Assembly (NCBI GenBank): GCA_964574335.1
Contig: CAZNNH010000159.1
Location: forward strand, 1-14,832
Direction: 5' to 3'
Source of the DNA: CAZNNH01 sp964574335
Lineage (GTDB): Bacteria > Acidobacteriota > Vicinamibacteria > Fen-336
DNA length: 14,832 nt
Below are positions 1 to 7,276 of this stretch, one piece after another (within the stretch, counting starts at the first letter, position 1; every line of letters starts with the position of its first letter). The notes under the pieces were generated by a model. The model searched no databases, was not told where the DNA came from, and was given only the letters and a program-made list of their open reading frames with translations. The position numbers and the translations under genes were made by a program.

Positions 1-442
1 CCTCCCGCGCCTCCGGCTCCCGCCCCGCCTCGAGCAGGGCCGCCGCTCGATAGATGGGGGCGAAGCCCTCGCCCCCCCGCTCTGCCAGCTCCGCCAGGCG
101 GAGGGTCTCGGGGAGGGCGCCACGCCGAAGCGTCGACTCGAGCAGGGCGATCGGTTGGAAGGCCTGGAGGTCCGTGGCCAAGAAGCCCTCGAGCCCCGGC
201 GGCTCGCCGGCCAGCGCGCGACAAAGGGCCGCTCCGGCACGGGCACGACCCTTCACCCACGGAGACGAAGAGAGGCGTGCCAGTTGCCGGCACGCCGCCG
301 CGTGATCTCGCTGGTGCAGCCCCCGCCTGGCGGCCGCCAAGGCCGCAACGTCCCCCAGGCGCCATCCGAGCGTGAGAACGACCAGCAGCAGCCCAAGGGG
401 CGCCAACCAGACCAGCCGATGGAGACGAAGGCGACGGATCAC
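1..442 (-). CDS. Membrane-anchored TPR-like protein, C-terminus missing (partial)
   Basis: The reverse strand is open from a GTG at 442 to the left edge, about 147 codons with no stop. The protein starts with a basic stretch (MIRRLRLHRLVW) followed by one hydrophobic segment (LAPLGLLLVVLTL, about residues 13-25), which suggests an N-in membrane anchor. The rest is Ala/Leu/Arg/Glu-rich and helical, with repeated pairs such as LLESTLRRGALPETLRLAEL and IYRAAALLEAGREPEARE that look like TPR helices. GTG 442 is the first possible start after an in-frame stop at 494-496. It lies 10 bases past the stop of the 118-residue gene, so the two are probably co-transcribed and translationally coupled; no clear Shine-Dalgarno is visible. 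TPR proteins usually scaffold protein contacts, but the partner is unknown here. The reading frame is strongly supported by codon use; the TPR call is an inference from a partial sequence. Confidence 0.6.
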   Translation of the reverse strand, partial: MIRRLRLHRLVWLAPLGLLLVVLTLGWRLGDVAALAAARRGLHQRDHAAACRQLARLSSSPWVKGRARAGAALCRALAGEPPGLEGFLATDLQAFQPIALLESTLRRGALPETLRLAELAERGGEGFAPIYRAAALLEAGREPEARE

Positions 443-452
443 CGATGACGAG

Positions 453-809
453 CTAGGGCCAGAAGTGGCTTCGGCCGGTGACCGGGTCGTCGTTCAGGCT
501 CTGACCGGCCCCGACGCTGGAGAAGAGCCGAAGCGGCGGGGCCTTGACGCCGTCCGCCATCGGCGGCCGGTAGCCGCCGAGGTTCAGCAGGCCTCGCCTG
601 AGGCTCAGGCGTCCGGCGCGCGCGTACTCGATCAGCTCGGGCATTCGACGGTCGACCACGGCCTCGACGCTGGCCTGGATGTTGTGCCCCTGGTCGGAAG
701 GCGGCGGCGCCGCCTGCGCCTCGGACGTCGGGGCCGGCTGACTCCGGCTCCGGCTCTCGATCAGCTCCGGCGCGGTCAGGAGCAGCACCGTCATCACGGC
801 GTGCACCAT
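453..809 (-). CDS. Hypothetical protein, 118 residues
   Basis: I do not recognise the family. The frame has strongly G/C-biased third positions, so it is likely real. A short hydrophobic start (VMTVLLLTA) could be a weak signal or anchor. A low-complexity Ser/Pro/Ala/Gln stretch follows (about residues 17-38), then a compact helical segment (ASVEAVVDRRMPELIEYARA, about 46-65), and a C-terminal part rich in Gly, Pro and Leu ending SHFWP. The stop lies 10 bases before the GTG of the TPR-like gene, implying an operon. No Shine-Dalgarno precedes ATG 809, but a TACACT box lies six bases upstream, so the mRNA may be leaderless. ATG 794 (MTVLLL) is an alternative start. The gene is divergent from the metallo-hydrolase gene at 977, with 167 bp between them. 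Confidence 0.6.
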   Translation of the reverse strand: MVHAVMTVLLLTAPELIESRSRSQPAPTSEAQAAPPPSDQGHNIQASVEAVVDRRMPELIEYARAGRLSLRRGLLNLGGYRPPMADGVKAPPLRLFSSVGAGQSLNDDPVTGRSHFWP

Positions 810-814
810 GTCTC

Positions 815-820
815 AGTGTA
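815..820 (-). promoter_or_regulatory. Candidate -10 box for the 118-residue gene (possible leaderless start)
   Basis: On the reverse strand TACACT (4 of 6 matches to TATAAT) ends six bases before the A of ATG 809, which is where transcription would begin. No good -35 is found at 16-19 bases upstream. If this box is used, the message would have no leader, consistent with the missing Shine-Dalgarno. Weak evidence. Confidence 0.25.
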
Positions 821-976
821 GCGGGAAACCTCTCGGGGCGTCAGCCGCGGTCACACGTCGTGGTGCCAGCAGACACATCCGCCTCGGCGTGAGAGGCGAC
901 GCCGTGCTATCGTCCGCGTCGACGGAGGGAGGCCGGGTGTGCCCCTTGGAGCGGAGAGGAGCCGAGGCAAACCGAG

Positions 977-1777
977 ATGAAGATCCACTGGTACCTGCCT
1001 CTCTTGGCACTGTGCCCGCCGGCCACGGCCCATTCCCAGAGCGCCCGGCCCGTGTCGTCGGAGCCGAGCCTCCACGTCCAGCGGCAAGCCAGCGGTCCGT
1101 TCCAGGTCAACTCCTACCTGGTGTACGACAGTCGCAGCCGAGAGGCGGCGCTGGTCGACGCCGGAAGCGCCCTCGACGACCTGCTGGCCACGATTGACGC
1201 GGAGCGGCTGAGCCTGAGGTATGTCCTCCTGACCCATTGTCACCAGGACCACGTGGTCGGCCTGCCGGCCTTGAGGAGACGGTTTCCGAAGGCCCGGTTG
1301 TGCGTCTCCAGGCAGGAGCTCTCCGATGCGCCCTCCTACGCGGGCTGGAGAACGCTGTTCGATGCCCCCTCGGTCGCCGCCTGGGAGAAGGACGCTGCCA
1401 TCGCGGAGCTGATGGACTTCGACTACGCCGGGATGCCCGAGATCGACGTTCCCCTGGAGGAGCCGCAGTCGCTGCTCCTGGGCGACCTGCGGATCCAGGT
1501 CCTGGCGACGCCGGGCCATTCCCGGGGGAGCCTGACCTTCTCGATCGCCGATCTCCTGTTTCCGGGGGACCTGCTGCTGTACCACGCGGCTGGATACATC
1601 GACTACCCGTTGGGCTCCCGGGACCAGATCGTCCGATCGATTCGGCGCCTCTACGAGGGCTTCCCGGACCAGACCGTGCTCTGCCCAGGGCACGGGGAGA
1701 GCTCGACCATCGGCTTTGAGAAGGAGCACAACCGGAACGTCCGGAGCCAGGAGGTGACATGGGAGCCGAGCCAGTGA
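977..1777 (+). CDS. Exported metallo-beta-lactamase-fold hydrolase (glyoxalase II-like)
   Basis: This 266-residue protein has a Sec-type signal (MKIHWYLPLLALCPPATAHS, cleavage near residue 19-22), so it probably acts outside the cytoplasm. The body has the MBL-fold metal motif TH-C-H-Q-DH (His87, His89, Asp91, His92), then ATPGHSRGS (His181), FPGD (Asp198) and CPGHG (His239), with the ESSTIGFEKEHN tail typical of GloB-like hydrolases. Two metal ions, usually zinc, are expected. Family members cleave thioesters such as S-lactoylglutathione or other acyl substrates; the actual substrate here is not shown. The signal peptide is unusual for a classical cytosolic GloB. Cys13 is not in a good lipobox (LLALC), so lipidation is unlikely. 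A GAGG lies about ten bases before the ATG. An extended -10-like TGC-TATCGT sits at 905-913 without an obvious -35. Confidence 0.85.
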   Translation: MKIHWYLPLLALCPPATAHSQSARPVSSEPSLHVQRQASGPFQVNSYLVYDSRSREAALVDAGSALDDLLATIDAERLSLRYVLLTHCHQDHVVGLPALRRRFPKARLCVSRQELSDAPSYAGWRTLFDAPSVAAWEKDAAIAELMDFDYAGMPEIDVPLEEPQSLLLGDLRIQVLATPGHSRGSLTFSIADLLFPGDLLLYHAAGYIDYPLGSRDQIVRSIRRLYEGFPDQTVLCPGHGESSTIGFEKEHNRNVRSQEVTWEPSQ

Positions 1778-1863
1778 GGCCGGAGGCCGTCGTCCTGGTT
1801 CGGCGGGGGGGGCGCCGGGAGTCGGAGTAGCAGCCGCCGGGTCGACCGGCGCACGGGGGGGTC

Positions 1864-2829
1864 ATGAAGGCGATTCGGATACGGTCCCACGGCGGGCCGG
1901 AGGCGCTGGTGCTCGAGGAGGTGGCCGAGGCGAAGATCACGCCCGGCCACCTGAAGCTTCGGATCGCTGCCGCCGGCGTCAACTTCATCGACGTCTACCA
2001 CCGCACCGGCCTCTACCCGAAGGAGCTTCCGTTCACACCCGGCCTGGAGGCCGCCGGTGAGGTGCTGGAGGTGGGTGAAGGCGTCTCGGGTTTCGCGGTG
2101 GGCGACCGCGTGGCTTCGGCGCAGGTGCTGGGCGCGTACGCCGCGCGGGCGCTGGTGCCGGCCGAGAAGGCGGTGCGGGTGCCCGCCGGTATCGACTGGG
2201 GCCAGGCGGCCGCGGCCCTGCTCCAGGGGATGACCGCCCACTATCTCTGTCACGACACCTATCCGCTGCGGGCGGGTGACACCTGCCTGGTGCACGCCGC
2301 CGCCGGCGGCGTGGGGCTGCTGCTGGTCCAGATGGCCAAGCGCAAAGGCGCCCGGGTGATCGGGACCGTGTCCACGGAGGAGAAGGCCGCTTTGGCTCGC
2401 CGCGCCGGCGCCGACGACGTGATCCTCTACTCGCAGCAGGATTTCGAGCAGGAGGTGCTGCGGCTGACCGAGGGGCGGCGGCTGCAGGTCGTGTACGACT
2501 CGGTGGGCCAGGCCACGTTCGACAAGAGCCTGGCGTGTCTGGCGCCCCGAGGGATGCTGGTGCTCTACGGGCAGTCGAGCGGCGTGGTTCCCCCCATCAG
2601 CCCCAGCCGCCTCTCTCCCGGGTCGCTCTTCCTCACCCGCCCGGGCCTCTTCGACTACGTCCCGGACCGTGAAAGCTTGGCGCGAAGGGCCGGGGATGTG
2701 CTCTCCTGGGTCGAAGACGGCGGCCTCGAGCTCAGGATCGGGCACACCTTCCCGCTGGCGGACGCGGCCGGGGCCCACCGTGCCCTCGAGGGCCGAAAGA
2801 CCACCGGGAAGGTCCTGCTGCAACCCTGA
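1864..2829 (+). CDS. qor: Zinc-independent quinone oxidoreductase (MDR superfamily)
   Basis: This 321-residue protein matches the QorA/zeta-crystallin branch of the medium-chain dehydrogenase/reductases in length and motifs. The N-terminal catalytic domain has AAGVNFIDVYHRTGLYP (residues 36-52) and PGLEAAGEV. The Rossmann domain has the NADPH loop HAAAGGVG (144-151). The C-terminus ends EGRKTTGKVLLQP, typical of the family. No zinc-binding cysteine set is seen, as expected. Members use NADPH to reduce quinones or related enones in the cytoplasm. The gene follows the MBL-fold gene by 86 bp and precedes the outer-membrane barrel gene by 70 bp, so co-transcription is possible but there is no functional tie. 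The start is preceded only by a G-run, a poor ribosome-binding site. The family is certain; the exact substrate is not. Confidence 0.9.
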   Translation: MKAIRIRSHGGPEALVLEEVAEAKITPGHLKLRIAAAGVNFIDVYHRTGLYPKELPFTPGLEAAGEVLEVGEGVSGFAVGDRVASAQVLGAYAARALVPAEKAVRVPAGIDWGQAAAALLQGMTAHYLCHDTYPLRAGDTCLVHAAAGGVGLLLVQMAKRKGARVIGTVSTEEKAALARRAGADDVILYSQQDFEQEVLRLTEGRRLQVVYDSVGQATFDKSLACLAPRGMLVLYGQSSGVVPPISPSRLSPGSLFLTRPGLFDYVPDRESLARRAGDVLSWVEDGGLELRIGHTFPLADAAGAHRALEGRKTTGKVLLQP

Positions 2830-2899
2830 CGTGGGACCCGACAAGCCGGCGCATGGGCGGTGTCGGTCGGGCGACCCGAGAGGCCGCCTCGAGCGAAGG

Positions 2900-4192
2900 A
2901 TGTCGTGGCTCGTGGCGGGCCTGGCGGCGGGGATCATCGTGGCACCAGCTTTCGCCTGGGCCGAAGGGGCCGGAACGGTGGCCGCCGACACCGGAACGTC
3001 TCCCCCGGTCGCGGCAGCCCTCAGCCAGTCGGGGATCCTGGCCAAGGCGCGCGATCTCCACGCCAAGATCAAGGCGATGGGGTTCTACCCCACGGTCCGG
3101 GCGCTGGCCGAGGGGACCGGGATCGGCCCCGGCCTGACCTTCTGGAAGCCGCGGCCTTTCGGCGGACCGGTTAGCTTCCTCGCCACCGTCGGCTGGAGCC
3201 CGAGGGTCGCGCTGGCGGAGGCACGGCTCGGGAGGGTGCCGGCCCGGCCCGATCGCATCCCCGAGCGCCGGTTCGCGCTCGATGCCCTAACCGCCGACCC
3301 CCTCGGCGGGGCGAACCACCGCCAGTTCCTCTTCCTCGAGGCGCGCACGCTCCACGTGAGGCGGAACCGTCTCTACTTCTCCTTCGGTCCCGAGGGCGTG
3401 CCGGAGCCGGGTCCCTCTCTGGCTGCTCCCAGCAACCTGGAGCAGATGCCCGACCCCGAGAAGGTCCCGTTCGACGCCCGCGAGAGCGACGCCGACCTGG
3501 TGGCCGGATATCACTTCTTCCGCGGGTTGGCCGCTTCGGTGCGGGTGGGTTACGTCCGGGCCCGCACCCGCTTCGACGCGGCCGCGATCGCCGAGGTGGA
3601 GGCGTGGCCCGCGATCCCCGGCGTCAACGAGACCACGGACTTTGCCCGGGTCGCCTTCGACCTGGTGTTCGACCGTCGCGACCAGCGCAATCGCGCGCGG
3701 CGGGGTGGGATGCTCCACCTCCGGTGGCTCGGCATGGAGCAGCGGGGCGGGGGGCTCTATGACTTCCAACGCCTCGAGCTCGACGGCCGGGCCTTCCTCT
3801 GCGACCGCTCGCGCCGCCACGTCCTGGCCGCCCACATCTCCGGGACCTGGGACGACCCGGCACCAGCCACGGTGGTCCCCTTCTACTTCCAGGAGGCGCT
3901 GGGAGGGAGCCACACGCTGCGCAGCTTCCCCCACTTCCGGTTTCGGGGCACCCGCCTGCTGAGCCTCTCGGCGGAGTACCGGCTCGGTCTTCTCCCGTGG
4001 CTGGAGGCCGCCGCCTTCTACGATGGCGGGGACGTGTCGGGTGGCGTCGAGGCCCTGGGCTCGATGGGATACCGGGACAGCGTAGGAGTCTCCCTGCGCT
4101 GGGTGTCGGAGGACGACGTGATCCTGCGGGGGTACGTGGCCCACGGGGGAGAGGGGTGGCGCCTGGCCGCCAGCGGCAGCTTTCCTTTCTGA
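2900..4192 (+). CDS. Omp85-like outer-membrane beta-barrel (BamA/TamA type, no POTRA domains)
   Basis: The 430-residue protein begins with a signal peptide (MSWLVAGLAAGIIVAPAFAWA, cleavage about residue 21-22). After a short linker there are alternating aromatic/hydrophobic beta-strands to the end, and the last residue is Phe (GSFPF), a common outer-membrane insertion signal. The stretch GGSHTLRSFPHFRFRGTRLL (about 335-354), then SLSAEYR, resembles the conserved L6-loop and strand region of Omp85 barrels. Most of the length is the barrel, with no room for POTRA repeats, so this is not the essential BamA. Small Omp85-like barrels may move or anchor proteins or lipids; the cargo is unknown. The frame stays open upstream to 2669 inside the quinone oxidoreductase gene. 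I chose ATG 2900 because it gives the signal peptide. The ribosome-binding site is weak (GCGAAGG directly abutting). Confidence 0.75.
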   Translation: MSWLVAGLAAGIIVAPAFAWAEGAGTVAADTGTSPPVAAALSQSGILAKARDLHAKIKAMGFYPTVRALAEGTGIGPGLTFWKPRPFGGPVSFLATVGWSPRVALAEARLGRVPARPDRIPERRFALDALTADPLGGANHRQFLFLEARTLHVRRNRLYFSFGPEGVPEPGPSLAAPSNLEQMPDPEKVPFDARESDADLVAGYHFFRGLAASVRVGYVRARTRFDAAAIAEVEAWPAIPGVNETTDFARVAFDLVFDRRDQRNRARRGGMLHLRWLGMEQRGGGLYDFQRLELDGRAFLCDRSRRHVLAAHISGTWDDPAPATVVPFYFQEALGGSHTLRSFPHFRFRGTRLLSLSAEYRLGLLPWLEAAAFYDGGDVSGGVEALGSMGYRDSVGVSLRWVSEDDVILRGYVAHGGEGWRLAASGSFPF

Positions 4193-4348
4193 CGCGCCCG
4201 GGCTCGGACGGTCGGAGGAAAAGCCGCCGGCCACGGGGTAGAGTGGAGTTGGCGAGGGGCACCAGACGTAGCACCTGGCGGCTGGAGGAGAGGTGTCGCC
4301 GCACCGGGTGGCGCGCGAGGCCACACGGCTGGCGGCGTCCAAAGGGGT

Positions 4349-6448
4349 ATGGGGGCTCCGTTGATTCCATCGTCTCTCCGGCCGTCCTCGGGGGACGCCG
4401 TCCTGCTGGGACTTCGGTTCGGCAGCTTCGAGGTCGACCTGGCGAGCGGGGAGCTGCGCAGGGCAGGGACGCCGGTCAAGCTTCAGGCCCAGCCCTTCAA
4501 GGTCCTGACGCTGCTCGCCCGCCGCTCGGGACAGCTCTTGACCCGCGACGAGATCGCCCAGGAGGTCTGGCCGGACAGCTCTGCGGACATCGAGCAGGCC
4601 CTCAACTTCTGCATCCGCCAGATCCGCGCCGCGCTCGGCGACAACGCCAACGCGCCACGCTACGTGGAGACGCTGCCCCGGCGCGGCTATCGGTTCGTCG
4701 CCCCGGTCGAGCCGATCGGGTCGGAACCCCCTTCGTCCACGACAAGGCCGTCGCTTCAGCCAGCCGAGCCTCAGCCCGCCACCGACCGCCGGCTCAGCCC
4801 GTCCCGGGTGGGGCTCTCTTGGTTGCTGCTGTCGGCGCTGGTCGGGGCCGTGCTGGCCGGCCTCGGCTCCAGCCTCTACTTCCTCGGCCGGCACGCCCAA
4901 CCGCTGGCCTCCTTCCAGCGCATCACCTTCCGCCGCGGGTTGATCGGCGCGGCCCGCTTCGGGCCGGGCGAGGACGTGCTCTACACGGCCAACTGGGAGG
5001 GCCGGGGGATGCGCCTCTACTCGGTGCAGCTCGAGAGCCTCGAGTCCCGCCTGATCAATGGCGAGGGCCCCGAGATCCTCGGGGTGGCGCCCAACGAGGA
5101 GGTGGCCCTGCTCCGAAGCAGCGGCACCCTGGCGCGAGGCCTGCTGCGAGGCGGGCCGCTCAAGGAGGTCCTCGAGGACGTGCTGGCCGCCGACTGGGGC
5201 GGCGACGGTGAGAGCTTCGCGGTGGCGCGGGCGGTCGAGGGCTCTCATGCCCGGATCGAGTTCCCGATCGGACACGTGCTCTGCGAGGCGTTGCGTCCCA
5301 CCCACCTGCGGGTGGCGCCGGGAGGGGAGCGGCTGGCCTTCATCGAGCACCCCAAGTGGGCCGACGACCGGGGTTTCGTGGTGGTCGTCGACCGGTCCGG
5401 ACGGCGCACCACGCTTTCCGGTCCCTGGGGCAGCGCGGCCGGCCTGGCGTGGACGCCGGACGGCAAGGAGGTGTGGTTCACCGCCGCGCTCCTCGGCTTC
5501 GACTCGGCGCTGCGGGCCGTCGACCTGGCGGGCCGGCAGCGGACCCTGGCGCCGGCGGTCGGCCGCTTCGTGATCCACGACATCGCCGCGGACGGGCGGG
5601 TGCTAATGGAGCGCAAGAGCATCCGCTCGGAGATCCGCTTCGGCCACCCCGGCGATCCCGAAGAGAAGGACCTGTCCTGGCTCGACCACTCGCGGGTGGT
5701 GCGCCTGACGCTGGATGGGAAGCGGCTGCTGTTCATCGAGAGCGGCGAGGCGGGGGGGCCCGAGTACCGGATCTACCTGCGCGACACCACCGGGTCGATG
5801 CCGGTGCGGGTGGGGCACGGATGGGCCCAGGACCTCTCCTCCGACGGGGCGCAGGTGCTGAGCATCCCCGTCCAGCAGCTCGATCGCCTCGACGTGATCC
5901 CGACCGGCGCCGGGCTCGAGGAGCACCTGCAGGACCCGGGCATCGTCGAGTACGAGTGGGCGGGCTTCCTGCCGCAGGGACACGGGATCGTGTTCACGGG
6001 ACGCAGCGCCGACGCCTCGTCGAGGATGTACCTCCGTCGCCCCGGGGAGGCCCTGCGGCCGCTGACCCCTCGCGGCTCGGTGGTGCATTCGAACACCATC
6101 TCCCCAGACGGCGAGCGCCTGATCGCGCCTTGTGGCGACAGCGCCTGCCTGTATCCGCTCGCCGGCGGCGAGCCGCAGCCGGTCCCCGGTCTGGCGGACG
6201 CCCGGACCGTGCTGGGCTGGGCCGACGACCAGACGCTGTTCGTCCTCGAGGAGGAGGCCGCCCCGATGCGCGTGTCGAGGCTGCGAGTCGCCGACGGCCA
6301 GCGCACCCCCTGGAGGGAGCTGGGGCCGTCGGACGTCTCGGGAGTCCAGCGCATCAGCAGCGCCTCGGTGGTGGCGGACGGCCGAGCCTACGCCTACAGC
6401 TTCACCCGCCAGACCGGCGACCTCTACGTGGTCGAGGGCCTCGACTAG
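4349..6448 (+). CDS. CadC-like membrane-bound winged-helix regulator with TolB/PD40-like propeller
   Basis: The 699-residue protein is a one-component sensor-regulator. Residues about 24-117 are an OmpR/PhoB-type winged helix (FGSFEVDLASGELRR, LLTRDEIAQEVWP, RYVETLPRRGYRFVAPV). A Pro/Ser-rich linker (121-152) leads to one membrane helix (WLLLSALVGAVLAGLGSSLY, about 158-177). The remaining 520 residues should lie in the periplasm. They contain repeated beta-blades of PD40/TolB type, each with a turn such as APGGERLAF, TPDGKEVWF, TLDGKRLLF and SPDGERLIA. By family logic the propeller senses a periplasmic signal and the cytoplasmic wing binds DNA. Such fusions are common in Acidobacteriota. Target genes are unknown; the barrel gene 156 bp upstream is a natural candidate. 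AAAGGGG precedes the ATG almost without spacing, so TTG 4361 is an alternative start. No kinase domain or transmitter is present. Confidence 0.85.
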   Translation: MGAPLIPSSLRPSSGDAVLLGLRFGSFEVDLASGELRRAGTPVKLQAQPFKVLTLLARRSGQLLTRDEIAQEVWPDSSADIEQALNFCIRQIRAALGDNANAPRYVETLPRRGYRFVAPVEPIGSEPPSSTTRPSLQPAEPQPATDRRLSPSRVGLSWLLLSALVGAVLAGLGSSLYFLGRHAQPLASFQRITFRRGLIGAARFGPGEDVLYTANWEGRGMRLYSVQLESLESRLINGEGPEILGVAPNEEVALLRSSGTLARGLLRGGPLKEVLEDVLAADWGGDGESFAVARAVEGSHARIEFPIGHVLCEALRPTHLRVAPGGERLAFIEHPKWADDRGFVVVVDRSGRRTTLSGPWGSAAGLAWTPDGKEVWFTAALLGFDSALRAVDLAGRQRTLAPAVGRFVIHDIAADGRVLMERKSIRSEIRFGHPGDPEEKDLSWLDHSRVVRLTLDGKRLLFIESGEAGGPEYRIYLRDTTGSMPVRVGHGWAQDLSSDGAQVLSIPVQQLDRLDVIPTGAGLEEHLQDPGIVEYEWAGFLPQGHGIVFTGRSADASSRMYLRRPGEALRPLTPRGSVVHSNTISPDGERLIAPCGDSACLYPLAGGEPQPVPGLADARTVLGWADDQTLFVLEEEAAPMRVSRLRVADGQRTPWRELGPSDVSGVQRISSASVVADGRAYAYSFTRQTGDLYVVEGLD

Positions 6449-6470
6449 CGGGCCCTCGGGCCGGCGTCGG

Positions 6471-7196
6471 TCAGAGCAGGCCGGCGTGGTGGACGGCCAG
6501 GAGGTCCATCGAGACCGCCACCAGGATGTGCAGCAGCGCGCCGCCCCAGAAGACGCGGAAGCGGAGCGCCAGGTGGCCCAGGACCAGGCCGGCCACCACC
6601 GCCCCCAGGCATTCCGGGAACGGCTTGTGGAAGTGGATCATGGTGTAGGGCACCACCATCACCGGGACCGCCAGCAGCCCCATCCGCGCCTCGCAGGTGA
6701 ACAGCAGGTACCCCCGGAAGAACGACTCCAGGGCCACGAACTGGACCGCATAGGCCAGCTCCCAGGCGAGCAGCACCAGAAGGCTGCTCCGGGCGCTCGG
6801 CACGAAGGGATAGAGCGAGACGAAGTCGGCCCGGAGCGAGGCCAGCCAGATCAGCGGTGCCATCAGGGCATAGAGCGCCAGGTAGACGGGCAGGTGCCGG
6901 AGGAGCCCGGTGGTGCCGTAGCCCACCGACCGCAGCGGCGCCCGATGCCACAGGCGGACCAGAAGCGCCGGGATCAGGGTGAAGAAGAGCAGGGTCGAGG
7001 CGATCCAGACCAGACCAGCGGCGAGGTCAGGCGGAAGCGGGAGGCGCTGGGGAAGTCCCGTACGCGGGGCGCTCGAGGGGATGAGCCAGTACTCGGTCAC
7101 CGCCAGCACCACCGCCGTGTAGAGAAGGGCCACGGCCGCTCGGGCGTCGCTGGCTTCGCGGCTCACGGCTGTTGTCGGGTCGGGGCTCGAAGACAC
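6471..7196 (-). CDS. CPBP-family intramembrane glutamic endopeptidase (variant motif 1)
   Basis: The protein is 241 residues, with several hydrophobic segments (about 20-38, 60-80, 103-120, 138-155, 172-186, 197-212 and 218-235). It carries the three CPBP/Rce1-like motifs: LESFFRGYLLF (Glu157, Arg161), MIHFHKPFPE (His188, Glu195) and LLHILVAVSMDLL (His223, Asp231). Members are membrane glutamic proteases, known for CAAX processing in eukaryotes and for bacteriocin maturation or immunity in bacteria. The usual EExxxR is LExxxR here, so the first Glu is missing; the E-x-FFRG form with IHF-KP-E suggests a recurring subfamily. I chose GTG 7196 because upstream residues are low-complexity Arg/Pro typical of non-coding frame. 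The gene is convergent with the regulator gene (22-bp gap) and divergent from the DUF3187 gene. Confidence 0.75.
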   Translation of the reverse strand: MSSSPDPTTAVSREASDARAAVALLYTAVVLAVTEYWLIPSSAPRTGLPQRLPLPPDLAAGLVWIASTLLFFTLIPALLVRLWHRAPLRSVGYGTTGLLRHLPVYLALYALMAPLIWLASLRADFVSLYPFVPSARSSLLVLLAWELAYAVQFVALESFFRGYLLFTCEARMGLLAVPVMVVPYTMIHFHKPFPECLGAVVAGLVLGHLALRFRVFWGGALLHILVAVSMDLLAVHHAGLL

Positions 7197-7276
7197 CCCG
7201 CGATCATCGCCGTCCAAGTGCCGGCAGGCAAGGGCGGTTTGACGCCTCCACGGCCCGCGGCATAGCCTGCGCTGCC

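Noticed and set aside
3287..5578. 763-codon leftward open frame opposite the barrel and regulator genes
   Set aside because: The sense strand encodes recognisable domains; the antisense product shows no motif and is GC-frame noise.
6449..6470. GGCC-ctcg-GGCC in the gap between the convergent regulator and membrane-protease genes as a terminator
   Set aside because: The stem is only four pairs and no T-run follows; such short GC arms are expected by chance here.
7172..7276. N-terminal extension of the DUF3187 gene to ATG 7172
   Set aside because: It would overlap the divergent protease gene and place an Arg-rich low-complexity stretch before a normal signal peptide.
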